DNA of 64,000 nucleotides from Devriesea agamarum (GTDB lineage Bacteria > Actinomycetota > Actinomycetes > Actinomycetales > Dermabacteraceae): the NCBI RefSeq assembly GCF_900070355.1, contig NZ_LN849456.1, positions 310,001-374,000 on the forward strand, written 5' to 3'. The notes under the pieces were generated by a model, which saw only the letters and a list, made by a program, of their open reading frames with translations, had not been told where the DNA came from and ran no database searches. Both the position numbers and the translations under genes were made by a program. Shown one piece after another: positions 39,524-49,672 of the stretch; within the stretch, counting starts at the first letter, position 1; each line of letters starts with the position of its first letter.

Positions 39524-40407
39524 ACACCTTAGGCCCCGAACTCCTTCTCGCCGCCATTCCCAGTCCCGAACAGAACGTCCTGGTTTATTTGGGGCCGGTT
39601 CCGGTGCATTTTTATGCCCTGTGCATTCTGGCGGGGATTGGGGTGGCCACCTGGTGGGCTACTCGACGCTGGAAGCGGCACGGCGGCGATCCGGACACGC
39701 TGTTCGACATTGTGATGGTCGCCATTTTCGCAGGCATTATCGGGGCCCGTATTTACCATGTGCTCTCATCACCGGACGCCTACTTCGGGCCGAATGGCCA
39801 CCTGATCGACGTTTTTATGATTTGGAACGGCGGGCTCGGGATCTGGGGGGCGGTTGCGCTCGGTGGTCTCGCTGCCTGGTTCATGGCACGTCGCAAACGG
39901 GTTCGGTTCGGTGTTCTCGCCGACTGTATTGCCCCGACCTTGCTGGTAGGGCAGGCAATCGGTCGGCTGGGGAACTGGTTTAACCAGGAACTGTATGGCG
40001 GTCCAACCACGCTCCCGTGGGCGTTGCACATCACCTGCCGCGATGGGCAAATTCCCGGCTGCGTGCCCGGTTACTACCACCCAACTTTTCTGTACGAGAT
40101 GATCTGGAACCTGCTCGGGGCTGTGCTCTTAGTGCTTGTGGAACGCCGATTCCGTTTAGGTGGGGGACGTGTGTTCTGGCTGTACGTGATGGTCTACACC
40201 GCAGGCCGAAGCTGGATTGAGGCGATGCGGATTGACCCGGCGGAGCTCATCTTTGGGATCCGTTTGAATGTGTGGACCTCCCTCTTGCTCTTCCTCGTCG
40301 GCCTGATCATGTTTTTGGTGCTCACCAAACGCGCCCAGACGCACAAGGAAAACCCTGAGGCGCATCTGGATCCGATCCCGGTGCCTGCGCCTGTGGCCCA
40401 AAAATAG
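39520..40407 (+). CDS. lgt: Prolipoprotein diacylglyceryl transferase
   Basis: An inner-membrane enzyme that adds diacylglycerol to the lipobox Cys of prolipoproteins. The 295-residue protein has about seven helices, YALCILAGIGVATWW with the conserved early region, GARIYHVL, GGLGIWGAVALG and the signature VGQAIGRLGNWFNQELYG. The hydrophilic tail after the last helix is short. Coupling to trpA by ATGA is positional, as lgt commonly follows trpA in actinobacteria. Confidence 0.96.
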   Translation: MNTLGPELLLAAIPSPEQNVLVYLGPVPVHFYALCILAGIGVATWWATRRWKRHGGDPDTLFDIVMVAIFAGIIGARIYHVLSSPDAYFGPNGHLIDVFMIWNGGLGIWGAVALGGLAAWFMARRKRVRFGVLADCIAPTLLVGQAIGRLGNWFNQELYGGPTTLPWALHITCRDGQIPGCVPGYYHPTFLYEMIWNLLGAVLLVLVERRFRLGGGRVFWLYVMVYTAGRSWIEAMRIDPAELIFGIRLNVWTSLLLFLVGLIMFLVLTKRAQTHKENPEAHLDPIPVPAPVAQK

Positions 40408-40826
40408 TGGCGGAACCCGCGCGACCATCTAGCCTGCGGGGAATAAATCCGTGGGAACCGCGTTTAGATTGCTGTACCTACTCCGGACCATGCCTGGATA
40501 TCCATGCCCATCCATATGATGGACATGTCCGGATCATGCTTCGGGACGCGCGGCTACAATAAAACCTAGGCCTGCCGCGATCACCAGCAGACCAACATTG
40601 CATGGCCCCGTGAACGCATTGGCAAGATGCCCAATCGGCATCATCTCTTAGCTAAGGCCCAGCGTACGGAGCGCTCGCGCTAATGGAGACCCCGTCACGC
40701 GCGCGGCTCGGTATCGCCCGCAGCTCACACGAATCGGACCAGCGTCGACCGTCCTTTCACGAGGACTTCATGACGCCTTTACACCGATCGGGGATCGCCC
40801 CGAGAACCTGACCGAGGACGGATATT
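40408..40826. other. 419-nt gap upstream of gltB
   Basis: No gene is visible on either strand. It should carry the gltBD promoter. It contains small palindromes, CTTAGCTAAG at 40647-40656 and TCCAT-ATG-ATGGA at 40511-40523, which might be operators. I could not match a known glutamine or nitrogen-control element. Confidence 0.45.
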
Positions 40827-43800
40827 ATGCGACCGCTTTCATCCCGCTTCAGCGCGATCCCTGCTCGGACCGGCCTGTACCGGCCCGAGGCAGAAAAGGA
40901 CGCCTGCGGGGTCGCCACGGTCGCCACCTTGCGCGGGTATGCCGGTCACGACATCCTCGAACAAGCCCTGCTCGCACTGGAAAACCTCGACCATCGCGGT
41001 GCGGTGGGCGCCGAAGAAAACACTGGGGACGGTGCCGGAGTCCTCACCCAGATGCCGCATGAGTTCTTCAACGCGGTCCTCGGCGACCAGGGATGTCAGC
41101 TCCCGCAGCCCGGCGCATATGCCGCCGGAATCTGCTTCCTGCCTCAAGAGGCTGACCAGCGCGCACACACGATCCGCACGATTGAAACACTCGCCCACGA
41201 CGAAGGCCTCGCAGTTCTCGCCTGGCGCGAGGTCCCCACCACCGAAGGCCTGGTCGGGCCGATGGCGGCTTCCGTTCAGCCGTACATGGCGCAGTTAGTG
41301 ATCACCGATGCCGAGGGGGAACGCACGGGCCTTGACCTCGAACGGGCAGCCTTTGCCCTGCGGCGGCGTAGCGAACACGACACGGATGCCTACTTCCCAT
41401 CCCTATCTACCCGCACCATGGTCTACAAAGGCATGCTGACCACCACCCAGCTGCCAGAGTTTTTCCCAGACCTTCGCGATCCCCGCTATGCCACCAAACT
41501 GGCAATCGTTCATTCGCGCTTTTCCACCAACACCTTCCCGGCCTGGCCGCTCGCGCACCCGTTCCGCACCCTGGCCCACAACGGCGAGATCAACACGGTG
41601 ATCGGTAACCGAAACCGTATGCGCGCTGGGGAAACGCGCCTAGCATCACCGGTCTTTGGCGATGACCTCTCGCGGCTACTGCCGGTCAATACCCCAGGCG
41701 CCTCCGACTCCGCGTCCTTGGACGAGGTGCTAGAGCTATTGCACCTGTCCGGACGGTCCCTGCCTCATGCCCTGATGATGATGGTGCCAGAGCCGTGGGA
41801 AAACGACCCGGGTATGGATCCGCAGATCCGAGACTTCTACCGCTACCATGCGATGATCCAGGAGCCGTGGGATGGCCCGGCAGCGATTGTGTTCAGCGAT
41901 GGCACCCAGATCGGGGCCAAACTCGACCGCAATGGTCTGCGGCCTTTGCGCTGGTGGCTGACCACTGATGGCCTGGTCGTTCTCGGATCTGAAGCGGGGC
42001 TGCTACCCATCTCGCCGGATCGAGTGGCACGGAAAGGCCGAGTGGCCCCGGGAAGCATGTTCTTGCTGGACGTTGAGCAGGGGAAGATGCTGGACGAGGA
42101 GCAGGTTCGCCGCGACATAGCCACCGCCCAACCGTACGGGAAGTGGATTGCCGAAAACACGGTGCAGCTGACCGATCTGCCTGACCGCGAGCATGTGTCG
42201 CATTCGCGTGCCTCCGTCGTGCGCAGGCAGCAGACCTTTGGATACACCGAAGAAGAGCTCAGGATTCTGCTCGCACCGATGGCAGCCAAAGGGGTCGAGC
42301 CGATCGGTGCCATGGGAACCGATACGCCGGTTGCGGTGCTGTCTGATCGCCCCCGGCTGCTGTTTGACTACTTCACTCAAATGTTTGCCCAGGTCACTAA
42401 TCCGCCGCTGGATTCCATCCGGGAACAGATGGTGACCAGCTTGCATTTGACCATTGGTGAAGCCCGTAATTTGTTGGATGCTACGCCGTCCCATGCGCGC
42501 CAGCTCAGTCTGCCATTCCCGGTTCTCGACAATGACCAGGTTTCCAAGATCCTCAATGTGTCGGCGAATCCCCGCACCGCGGACTTTCACGCTGTCAGAC
42601 TGCGAGGTTTATACCCGGTGGCTGACGGCGCCACAGGGTTAGCTGAACGCCTTCGCGAGGTGTGCGAGGAAGCGGTAGCAGCGATTGATGACGGCGCATG
42701 CTTTGTGGTGCTGTCGGATCGCGACTCCAACCAGGCTCTCGCCCCGATTCCATCCCTTCTGCTGACCTCGGCTGTTCAACATCACCTGATTCGCTGTGGC
42801 CGACGTACTCGGGCTGCGCTGATTGTGGAGGCCGGTGATGTACGGGAGGTTCATCACGTTGCGCTGCTGTTGGCTTTCGGTGCATCCGCGGTCAACCCGT
42901 ATCTGGCGATGGAAACCGCGGAGGATCTGGTCGACCGCCACGTGGTTAATGGCATCAGCGGTGAGGAAGCGGTTGCTAATTTGCTGACCGCGCTCGGCAA
43001 GGGCGTGCTGAAGATCATGTCCAAAATGGGGATCTCTACAGTATCCTCCTACCGCGGATCGCAGATCTTTGAGGCGGTGGGACTCTCAGAAGACCTCATC
43101 GATACGTACTTCCCCGGGGTGGTGAGTCAGCTCGGTGGCATCGGCCTGGATGTCATAGCGGACGAGGTGGCGGCGCGTCACCGCAACGCGTACCCGCCGC
43201 TCGGATTCAAATCACCGCACCGTCGCCTCGACGTGGGCGGGGAGTATCAGTGGCGCCGCGAAGGCGAACATCACCTGTTCAACCCGCAGACAGTCTTTCG
43301 TCTCCAGCATTCGACGCGTACCCGGCAGTACGAGGAATTTCGTCGATACACCGATATGGTGGATGACCAGTCTCGTCAACTGTCCACACTGCGTGGACTG
43401 TTTCGCCTGCGCACCGAGGATTCCACGCCAATTCCACTGGATGAGGTGGAACCCGTTTCGGCTATTGTCACTCGGTTTATGACCGGAGCGATGAGCTACG
43501 GCTCCATCTCCCGGGAAGCGCACGAGACGCTTGCGATCGCGATGAACCGGCTCGGCGGGATGTCCAATTCGGGGGAAGGTGGGGAAGACCCAGAACGGTT
43601 GCACGATCCCGAGCGCAACAGCGCGATTAAACAGATCGCCTCGGGACGCTTCGGTGTGACCAGTGAATACTTGACCTTTGCCCGCGACATTCAGATCAAG
43701 ATCGCCCAGGGTGCGAAGCCGGGCGAAGGCGGTCAGCTGCCGCCGCAAAAGGTGTACCCGTGGATTGCGCGCACCCGCCACTCAACTCCGGGTATCGGGC

Positions 43801-45395
43801 TGATTTCTCCGCCGCCACACCACGACATTTACTCAATTGAAGACCTTGCCCAGCTCATCCACGACGCGAAGAATGCCAACCCCGCGGCCAGAGTCCATGT
43901 GAAGCTCGTGGCTGAACACGGCGTGGGTACGGTGGCGGCCGGGGTGTCTAAAGCACATGCCGATGTGGTGTTGATTTCCGGGCACGACGGAGGCACGGGT
44001 GCTTCGCCCCTGAATTCCCTGAAGCATGCCGGGATTCCATGGGAGCTGGGTCTAGCCGAAACCCAGCAGACCCTTTTGCTCAATGGGCTGCGTGACCGGA
44101 TCACGGTTCAGGTCGACGGGCAGATGAAGACCGGGCGGGACGTCGTGATTGCCGCTTTGCTCGGTGCCGAGGAATTTGGGTTCGCGACGGCGCCGCTGGT
44201 CGTATCGGGCTGCATCATGATGCGGGTGTGTCATTTAGACACCTGCCCCGTCGGGGTGGCGACCCAAAACCCTGAACTTCGCGAGCGATACACCGGAACC
44301 CCGGAGCTCGTGATCACCTTCTTTGAATTCATCGCCGAACAGGTGCGTGAGCATTTGGCGGCATTGGGACTGCGGTCGATTGAAGAAGCTGTAGGGCGTC
44401 TGGATCTCCTGGACATTGACGATGCTCGCCGCCATTACAAGCAGGAAGGGTTGGAGCTGGGACGCATTGTGCAGGCGGTTGAGCCCTTCCCTGGGGACCA
44501 TCCCCGGCGGATGCGGGCCCAGGACCATGGCCTTGACCGGGCGTTGGATCATGACCTCATCGCGCAGGCCGCTGAGGCGTTAGACCAGGGCATTCCCGTC
44601 GTGATTCAGTCGTCGGTGCGCAATGTGAACCGCACGGTCGGCACCATGCTCGGCCACGAAGTTACCCGCCGCTATCGAGGTGAGGGCTTACCCGAGGACA
44701 CCATCACCGTGCGCCTCGATGGAACCGCTGGCCAATCTCTAGGAGCGTTCCTTCCACTGGGGGTCACCCTGGAGCTGACGGGTGATGCCAACGATTACGT
44801 CGGTAAAGGTCTGTCCGGTGGGGTGATCTCAGTGGCGCATGCTCAAGGTAGTGAGCTTGCGCGCCGCTCGGCCACCATCGCAGGCAACACCGTGGCGTAT
44901 GGCGCGACCAGCGGCAAGCTGTTTCTCGCGGGAAGCGCCGGTGAACGCTTCGGGGTGCGTAACTCGGGCGCAACGCTGGTGGTTGAGGGGATTGGCGATC
45001 ACGGATGTGAGTACATGACCGGTGGTGCCGTGTTCGTGCTCGGTCCCACCGGCCGAAACCTCGGAGCTGGTATGTCTGGAGGATCACTGTTCGTTCTCGA
45101 TCTGAATCAAGATGTGATCAATCCCCAGGATGCCCCGTCCTTTGAGGTTGGGTCCGTGCGCGATGAACACCGTGATTTTGTCATGGAGGTGCTGCGCGAA
45201 CATGTGCGCCGGACCGAGTCGCCGCGAGTCGAGTCTCTGCTGGCCGACCCACAGGACCTTTTTGCACGTCTGACGCAGATCACCCCGCGTGAATTCTTGC
45301 GGGTGACCACCATCCGCGAGCAGGCGCTCGAAGACGGTATTGACCCTGACTCTCACGAAGTGTGGAACATGATCTTGGAGGGTTCACATGGCTGA
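40827..45395 (+). CDS. gltB: Glutamate synthase large subunit
   Basis: GOGAT large subunit, which makes two glutamates from glutamine and 2-oxoglutarate. The 1522-residue chain starts with a 26-residue propeptide before Cys27 in KDACGVA, the glutaminase nucleophile. The FMN synthase domain is at about residues 830-1200, with GGQLPPQKVYPWIA and SGHDGGTGASP. The 3Fe-4S ligands are in CIMMRVCHLDTCPVG. The C-terminal beta-helix ends the protein. A weak GAGGA site precedes the ATG. It overlaps gltD by 8 nt. Confidence 0.98.
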   Translation: MRPLSSRFSAIPARTGLYRPEAEKDACGVATVATLRGYAGHDILEQALLALENLDHRGAVGAEENTGDGAGVLTQMPHEFFNAVLGDQGCQLPQPGAYAAGICFLPQEADQRAHTIRTIETLAHDEGLAVLAWREVPTTEGLVGPMAASVQPYMAQLVITDAEGERTGLDLERAAFALRRRSEHDTDAYFPSLSTRTMVYKGMLTTTQLPEFFPDLRDPRYATKLAIVHSRFSTNTFPAWPLAHPFRTLAHNGEINTVIGNRNRMRAGETRLASPVFGDDLSRLLPVNTPGASDSASLDEVLELLHLSGRSLPHALMMMVPEPWENDPGMDPQIRDFYRYHAMIQEPWDGPAAIVFSDGTQIGAKLDRNGLRPLRWWLTTDGLVVLGSEAGLLPISPDRVARKGRVAPGSMFLLDVEQGKMLDEEQVRRDIATAQPYGKWIAENTVQLTDLPDREHVSHSRASVVRRQQTFGYTEEELRILLAPMAAKGVEPIGAMGTDTPVAVLSDRPRLLFDYFTQMFAQVTNPPLDSIREQMVTSLHLTIGEARNLLDATPSHARQLSLPFPVLDNDQVSKILNVSANPRTADFHAVRLRGLYPVADGATGLAERLREVCEEAVAAIDDGACFVVLSDRDSNQALAPIPSLLLTSAVQHHLIRCGRRTRAALIVEAGDVREVHHVALLLAFGASAVNPYLAMETAEDLVDRHVVNGISGEEAVANLLTALGKGVLKIMSKMGISTVSSYRGSQIFEAVGLSEDLIDTYFPGVVSQLGGIGLDVIADEVAARHRNAYPPLGFKSPHRRLDVGGEYQWRREGEHHLFNPQTVFRLQHSTRTRQYEEFRRYTDMVDDQSRQLSTLRGLFRLRTEDSTPIPLDEVEPVSAIVTRFMTGAMSYGSISREAHETLAIAMNRLGGMSNSGEGGEDPERLHDPERNSAIKQIASGRFGVTSEYLTFARDIQIKIAQGAKPGEGGQLPPQKVYPWIARTRHSTPGIGLISPPPHHDIYSIEDLAQLIHDAKNANPAARVHVKLVAEHGVGTVAAGVSKAHADVVLISGHDGGTGASPLNSLKHAGIPWELGLAETQQTLLLNGLRDRITVQVDGQMKTGRDVVIAALLGAEEFGFATAPLVVSGCIMMRVCHLDTCPVGVATQNPELRERYTGTPELVITFFEFIAEQVREHLAALGLRSIEEAVGRLDLLDIDDARRHYKQEGLELGRIVQAVEPFPGDHPRRMRAQDHGLDRALDHDLIAQAAEALDQGIPVVIQSSVRNVNRTVGTMLGHEVTRRYRGEGLPEDTITVRLDGTAGQSLGAFLPLGVTLELTGDANDYVGKGLSGGVISVAHAQGSELARRSATIAGNTVAYGATSGKLFLAGSAGERFGVRNSGATLVVEGIGDHGCEYMTGGAVFVLGPTGRNLGAGMSGGSLFVLDLNQDVINPQDAPSFEVGSVRDEHRDFVMEVLREHVRRTESPRVESLLADPQDLFARLTQITPREFLRVTTIREQALEDGIDPDSHEVWNMILEGSHG

Positions 45396-46947
45396 TCCGC
45401 GCGGTTTTCTGAAAAACAGGAATCGTGAACTGCCTGCCCGCAGGCCTGTTCCGGTGCGCCTTATGGACTGGCGCGAGGTGTACGAGGCGCGCGAGCAGGG
45501 CACCTTGGATGTGGTCTCCCGGCAAGCGGGCCGCTGTATGGACTGTGGAATCCCGTTTTGTCATCAGGGGTGCCCGCTAGGGAACCTGATCCCCGAGTGG
45601 AATGAGCTGGTGTATCGCAGCGACTGGCAGGACGCGATTGAGCGTTTGCACGCGACCAATAATTTCCCCGAGTTCACCGGACGCGCGTGCCCGGCTCCGT
45701 GCGAGACCAGCTGTGTTTTGGGGATTAACCAGCCCGCGGTGACGATCAAGAATATTGAGGTCTCCATCGTCAACCGTGCTTTTGACGAAGGCTGGGTGAC
45801 TCCGCAGGTGCCCACGCGCCAGACTGGGCACACGGTGGCGGTGGTCGGCTCGGGCCCGGCGGGCCTGGCCGCGGCTCAGCAGCTCACTCGGGCGGGGCAC
45901 ACCGTGGTGGTGCTTGAGCGTGATGACCGTCTCGGTGGTCTTCTGCGATATGGGATCCCGGAGTTCAAGCTGGAAAAGCGCCATGTAGATCGGCGCATTG
46001 AGCAGATGCGGGACGAGGGGACTCGTTTTCGCACCGGTGTGACGGTGGGTGCGATACCCCAGGCTGAAGCTGGCGAACCTAAGCAAACCAGCGGAACTGA
46101 GGACGCTGGAGGGGCTGGGAACCGTGGGGGAGTGCGCCACGAGAGTGCCATCACATTGCAGGACCTGCGCAGGCGGTTTGATGCGGTCATTCTCGCTACC
46201 GGTGCCTCTGTTCCTCGAGACCTCCCGGTGACCGGGCGCGAGGCGCGCGGAATTCATTTTGCGATGGAGTACCTCACCCAAGCCAATCGCAGTGTGGCCG
46301 GCGACGAGGTTCCCGGGCAGATCACGGCTGAGGGTAAGGACGTGATCATTATCGGTGGCGGAGACACCGGGGCAGACTGCCTGGGCACTGCTCTGCGGCA
46401 AAAAGCGCGGTCGGTCACGACCTTGGCGATCGGTGTGCAACCCCCGTCTGAGCGTGATGAACGCCATCCGTGGCCCACCCATCCGGTGATTTTTGAGGTC
46501 ACATCCGCCCATGAAGAGGGTGGTGAGCGCACCTTTTTGGCCTCGACAACCGGCTTTGAAACCGATGCGGAAGGGAACGTCAGCGGTATCCGGGTGGCGC
46601 GTACCCGGTTCGTGGATGGTAAGCGGGTCCCGACACCCGGGACCGACCGGGTCCTTCCCGCTCAGCTGGTGCTTATAGCCATGGGATTTGCTGGTCCTGA
46701 GCAGGATTCGTTCGCTGGCCCAGAGGGCATCCAGTTCGATAACCGGGGCCATATGGCGCACGGCGATAACTGGATGACCAGTCTCGACAATGTTTTTGTG
46801 GCGGGTGACTGCGCCCGCGGTCAGTCGTTAATTGTGTGGGCGATTGCTGAGGGGCGCGCGTGTGCGTCGGCGGTGGATCAACACTTGATGGGGATGACAG
46901 AGCTCCCGGCTCCCGTCATTCCCGGGACTCAGCCGATTACACTGTAG
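45388..46947 (+). CDS. gltD: Glutamate synthase small subunit
   Basis: The FAD subunit that passes NADPH electrons to GltB. The 519-residue protein has the Fe-S cysteine clusters CMDCGIPFCHQGCPLG and CPAPCETSCVLG, the FAD motif VVGSGPAGLAAAQQL and the NADPH motif IIGGGDTGADCLG. An insertion of about 25 Gly/Glu/Thr-rich residues lies between the two nucleotide motifs (after VGAIPQAEAG), making it longer than the usual ~480. GGAGGG precedes the ATG inside gltB. Confidence 0.97.
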   Translation: MADPRGFLKNRNRELPARRPVPVRLMDWREVYEAREQGTLDVVSRQAGRCMDCGIPFCHQGCPLGNLIPEWNELVYRSDWQDAIERLHATNNFPEFTGRACPAPCETSCVLGINQPAVTIKNIEVSIVNRAFDEGWVTPQVPTRQTGHTVAVVGSGPAGLAAAQQLTRAGHTVVVLERDDRLGGLLRYGIPEFKLEKRHVDRRIEQMRDEGTRFRTGVTVGAIPQAEAGEPKQTSGTEDAGGAGNRGGVRHESAITLQDLRRRFDAVILATGASVPRDLPVTGREARGIHFAMEYLTQANRSVAGDEVPGQITAEGKDVIIIGGGDTGADCLGTALRQKARSVTTLAIGVQPPSERDERHPWPTHPVIFEVTSAHEEGGERTFLASTTGFETDAEGNVSGIRVARTRFVDGKRVPTPGTDRVLPAQLVLIAMGFAGPEQDSFAGPEGIQFDNRGHMAHGDNWMTSLDNVFVAGDCARGQSLIVWAIAEGRACASAVDQHLMGMTELPAPVIPGTQPITL

Positions 46948-47002
46948 AGGGAACTCGACGGCGCGCTCCTCACGACCCTTCACTCTCGACAGATAGGTAG
47001 TC

Positions 47003-48475
47003 ATGCGTAAAGCGAAGATCGTCTGCACTCTCGGCCCGGCGACTCACACCTACGATCAGATCCGGACCCTGATCGATGCGGGCATGAATGTTGCGCGCAT
47101 GAATCTCTCTCACGGCACGTATGCGGACCATGAGGCCGTCTATAGCAATATTCGCCGGGCGGCTGCAGACCTCGGTAAGAACGTTGCGGTCCTGGTGGAC
47201 CTCCAGGGTCCGAAGATCCGCCTTGGAAAGTTCGAGGGTGGCCCGTACGAGCTCGCGATTGGCGATCAGTTCACGATCACCACGGACGACATTGTGGGAA
47301 CCCGTGAGCGGGTCTCAACGACCTTCAAAGGACTTCCGGGAGACTGCCGTCCCGGTGACATGCTTCTGATCGACGACGGCAAGGTCGCGGTGCGAGTCAT
47401 TGAAGTGACCGACACCGACGTGCGCACGGTGGTTGAGGTTCCCGGCCCGGTCTCTAACAACAAGGGCATCAACCTTCCGGGAGTGGCGGTTTCCGTCCCC
47501 GCCATGAGTGAGAAGGACATTGAGGACCTTCGCTGGGGTCTGCACCTGGGCGCCGATCTGATTGCCCTGTCCTTCGTCCGCGATGCGCATGACATGGACG
47601 ATGTGCTGAAGATCATGAAAGAGGAGGGAGTTCGCCTCCCCGTCATTGCCAAGATCGAAAAGCCGCAGGCGGTGCGCGCTCTGCGCCAGATTGTCGGCGC
47701 CTTCGACGGCATCATGGTGGCCCGTGGTGACCTCGGCGTTGAGCTTCCGCTCGAACAGGTCCCGCTGGTTCAAAAGCGCGCCATTGAGCTCGCTCGCCGC
47801 AATGCGAAGCCCGTGATCGTGGCCACCCAGGTGCTGGAGTCGATGATCTCCTCGCCGCGCCCGACCCGCGCCGAGGCCTCCGACTGCGCGAACGCTATCC
47901 TCGACGGTGCGGACGCCGTCATGCTCTCCGGTGAGACCAGCGTTGGCCAGTTCCCATTTGAGGCTGTGCGCACGATGGCGCGCATTGTCACCAACACCGA
48001 GGAGAACGGTGCTGACCGGATTGCTCCGCTCGGCACCATTCCGCACACCCGCGGTGGTGCGATCACTCGCGCCGCAGCGGAAATTGGGGATCAGCTGTCG
48101 GCCCAGTACCTCGTCACCTTCACTGAATCAGGTGACACGGCGCGTCGCCTGGCACGCCTTCGCCCCACTATTCCTCTGCTCGCGCTCACCCCGTACGACA
48201 AGGTGCAACACCAGCTTTCGCTCAGCTGGGGTATTGAGGCCCTGTTGGTGCCGGAGCAGAAGAATACTGACGAAATGATTGCTTTGGTCGATGAGCTGCT
48301 GCGTGAGCACAAGGGCTTGCAGCCCGGTGACCTGGTGGTTGTTGCCGCCGGTTCGCCTCCCGGCGTTCACGGCTCGACCAACACGCTGCGCGTGCACCGG
48401 ATTGGTGACCTCGATGGCGCAGAATCGGCCCGGATCGAGGCTGACTCCATTGCACGTCCCGTCCACGAACGCTGA
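47003..48475 (+). CDS. pyk: Pyruvate kinase
   Basis: Last step of glycolysis. The 490-residue chain has KIVCTLGPAT, ARMNLSHG, VDLQGPKIRLG, MVARGDLGVELP with the Mg ligands, and KPVIVATQVLESM. The C-terminal regulatory domain is complete (GDLVVVAAGSPPGVHGSTN). It follows gltD by 55 nt and is followed by a strong hairpin. Confidence 0.98.
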   Translation: MRKAKIVCTLGPATHTYDQIRTLIDAGMNVARMNLSHGTYADHEAVYSNIRRAAADLGKNVAVLVDLQGPKIRLGKFEGGPYELAIGDQFTITTDDIVGTRERVSTTFKGLPGDCRPGDMLLIDDGKVAVRVIEVTDTDVRTVVEVPGPVSNNKGINLPGVAVSVPAMSEKDIEDLRWGLHLGADLIALSFVRDAHDMDDVLKIMKEEGVRLPVIAKIEKPQAVRALRQIVGAFDGIMVARGDLGVELPLEQVPLVQKRAIELARRNAKPVIVATQVLESMISSPRPTRAEASDCANAILDGADAVMLSGETSVGQFPFEAVRTMARIVTNTEENGADRIAPLGTIPHTRGGAITRAAAEIGDQLSAQYLVTFTESGDTARRLARLRPTIPLLALTPYDKVQHQLSLSWGIEALLVPEQKNTDEMIALVDELLREHKGLQPGDLVVVAAGSPPGVHGSTNTLRVHRIGDLDGAESARIEADSIARPVHER

Positions 48476-48493
48476 GTTCTAGGTTTTAAAATT

Positions 48494-48533
48494 CGCGACA
48501 CCGGCACCATCGGTTATGGGTGCCGGTGTCGCG
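48494..48533 (+). terminator. Hairpin after pyk
   Basis: A perfect 15-bp stem (CGCGACACCGGCACC with GGTGCCGGTGTCGCG) and a 10-nt loop lie 18 nt after the pyk stop. No T-run follows; AAAA is on the upstream side. Very likely the end of the pyk transcript. Confidence 0.75.
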
Positions 48534-48655
48534 GCATATCGGGGCGTGTATGTGGGCCTCGGGGTGTGAGTACGTGTCTGCGGTATGCGTATCTCGGCTA
48601 TTTACTGCCGCTATTTCTGCGCTCGGCGAGGCGAGATGGCGTGTGGGGCAGGCAT

Positions 48656-48696
48656 AAAACATAGGGACCCCGGAAAGCCCGGAGCCCCTATGTTTT
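48656..48696 (-). terminator. Terminator downstream of tRNA-Leu
   Basis: AAAACATAGGG (48656-48666) pairs with CCCTATGTTTT (48686-48696), with further CCGG pairing inside. Read on the minus strand it lies 50 nt after the tRNA and ends in a TTTT run, so it fits an intrinsic terminator for the tRNA; the symmetry lets it work on the plus strand as well. Confidence 0.75.
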
Positions 48697-48746
48697 GTCA
48701 TACGGAGTCAGTCGGTAAAAGATCTCATCGATCATTCACCGATGGG

Positions 48747-48829
48747 TGCCGGGTGCGGGACTCGAACCCGCACGCCCTATGGACAACGCATTTTGAGTGC
48801 GTCGCGTCTACCGATTCCGCCAACCCGGC
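48747..48829 (-). tRNA. tRNA-Leu (anticodon CAA)
   Basis: The minus strand folds as a class II tRNA: acceptor GCCGGGT with ACCCGGC, D-arm, anticodon stem ACGCA/TGCGT with the 7-nt loop CTCAAAA (anticodon CAA, reads UUG), a long variable arm, and T-arm GCGGG-TTCGAGT-CCCGC. Discriminator base is A. The next bases are CCC, so CCA is not encoded. Confidence 0.95.
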
Positions 48830-48904
48830 GAGGAAATGACTTCACTAAGACTATCCTGCCCTACAATTGAATCAACAGCTGATTCGACGAGAACGACAGG
48901 TGAC

Positions 48905-49546
48905 ATGAACGACAATAATGAGATTCCCGAGCAGGACGACGCTCCGGCGAAGGCAGTTCAGCGGCGGCGTGCCCTGGTCGCCGAAGATGAAAGCCTGATT
49001 CGGATGGATATCGTCGAAACCCTCACCGAAGCGGGGTATGACGTCGTTGCCGAGGTAGCCGACGGCGAAAGTGCCGTGGAGAAAACCCGCGAGCTGCGTC
49101 CGGACATCGTGGTGATGGATGTCAAGATGCCGAAGATGGATGGCGTGAGCGCGGCGGAGATTATCGGCAAAGAGTCTTTGGCCCCGGTCGTGATGCTTAC
49201 CGCATTTAGCCAGACGGAGCTGGTTGAGCGTGCCCGTGACGCGGGCGCTATGGCCTATGTAGTCAAGCCTTTCACGCCGGCTGATCTCCTTCCCACGATC
49301 GAAATCGCGGTTTCGCGTTTCGCCCAGATTTCTCAGCTCGAGGCCGAAGTTGCGGACCTCACCGAACGCTTTGAAACCCGTAAGCGGGTGGATCGCGCTA
49401 AGGGTCTGCTGATGACGAATATGGGCTTGACCGAACCGGAGTCATTCCGGTGGATTCAAAAGACATCGATGGATCGCCGACTCACTATGCGTGAGGTGGC
49501 CGATGCGGTGATTGATCAGCTCGCCACCCGGGCGACCAAAGAGTAA
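48905..49546 (+). CDS. pdtaR: ANTAR-domain response regulator, PdtaR type
   Basis: A 213-residue two-component regulator. The receiver domain (about residues 20-140) has AEDES, the phospho-acceptor Asp72 in VVMDVKMPKMDG, LTAF and VKPF with the conserved Lys. A helical linker then an ANTAR RNA-binding domain follows (RVDRAKGLLMTNMGLTEPESFRWIQK). In M. tuberculosis PdtaR works with the kinase PdtaS; no kinase is in the window. ANTAR proteins act by antitermination or RNA remodelling. The ATG at 48905 has ACAGG upstream. Position next to pyk and polA is typical. Confidence 0.93.
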   Translation: MNDNNEIPEQDDAPAKAVQRRRALVAEDESLIRMDIVETLTEAGYDVVAEVADGESAVEKTRELRPDIVVMDVKMPKMDGVSAAEIIGKESLAPVVMLTAFSQTELVERARDAGAMAYVVKPFTPADLLPTIEIAVSRFAQISQLEAEVADLTERFETRKRVDRAKGLLMTNMGLTEPESFRWIQKTSMDRRLTMREVADAVIDQLATRATKE

Positions 49547-49564
49547 ATAGATAGTCAGCCGATT

Positions 49565-49603
49565 GCGGCGGCGCGGACTGCGGTCTGTGCCGCCGCTTTT
49601 GTT
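49565..49603 (+). terminator. Intrinsic terminator after pdtaR
   Basis: GCGGCGGC (49565-49572) pairs with GCCGCCGC (49589-49596) and the stem continues inward with two G-T pairs and GGAC/GTCT-type pairing to about 14 bp. TTTTGTTT follows directly. Convergent with the thioesterase gene. Confidence 0.8.
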
Positions 49604-49672
49604 TGCTGGCATGCCCGACTATCCGGCTTGCCTGCGGCTGGCTGGCCCCAGGGCTAGCTGATGCGTGTGAGG

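Noticed and set aside
40827-41198. Antisense frames in the gltB 5' part as genes
   Set aside because: High-GC shadow frames over a clearly coding gltB sequence.
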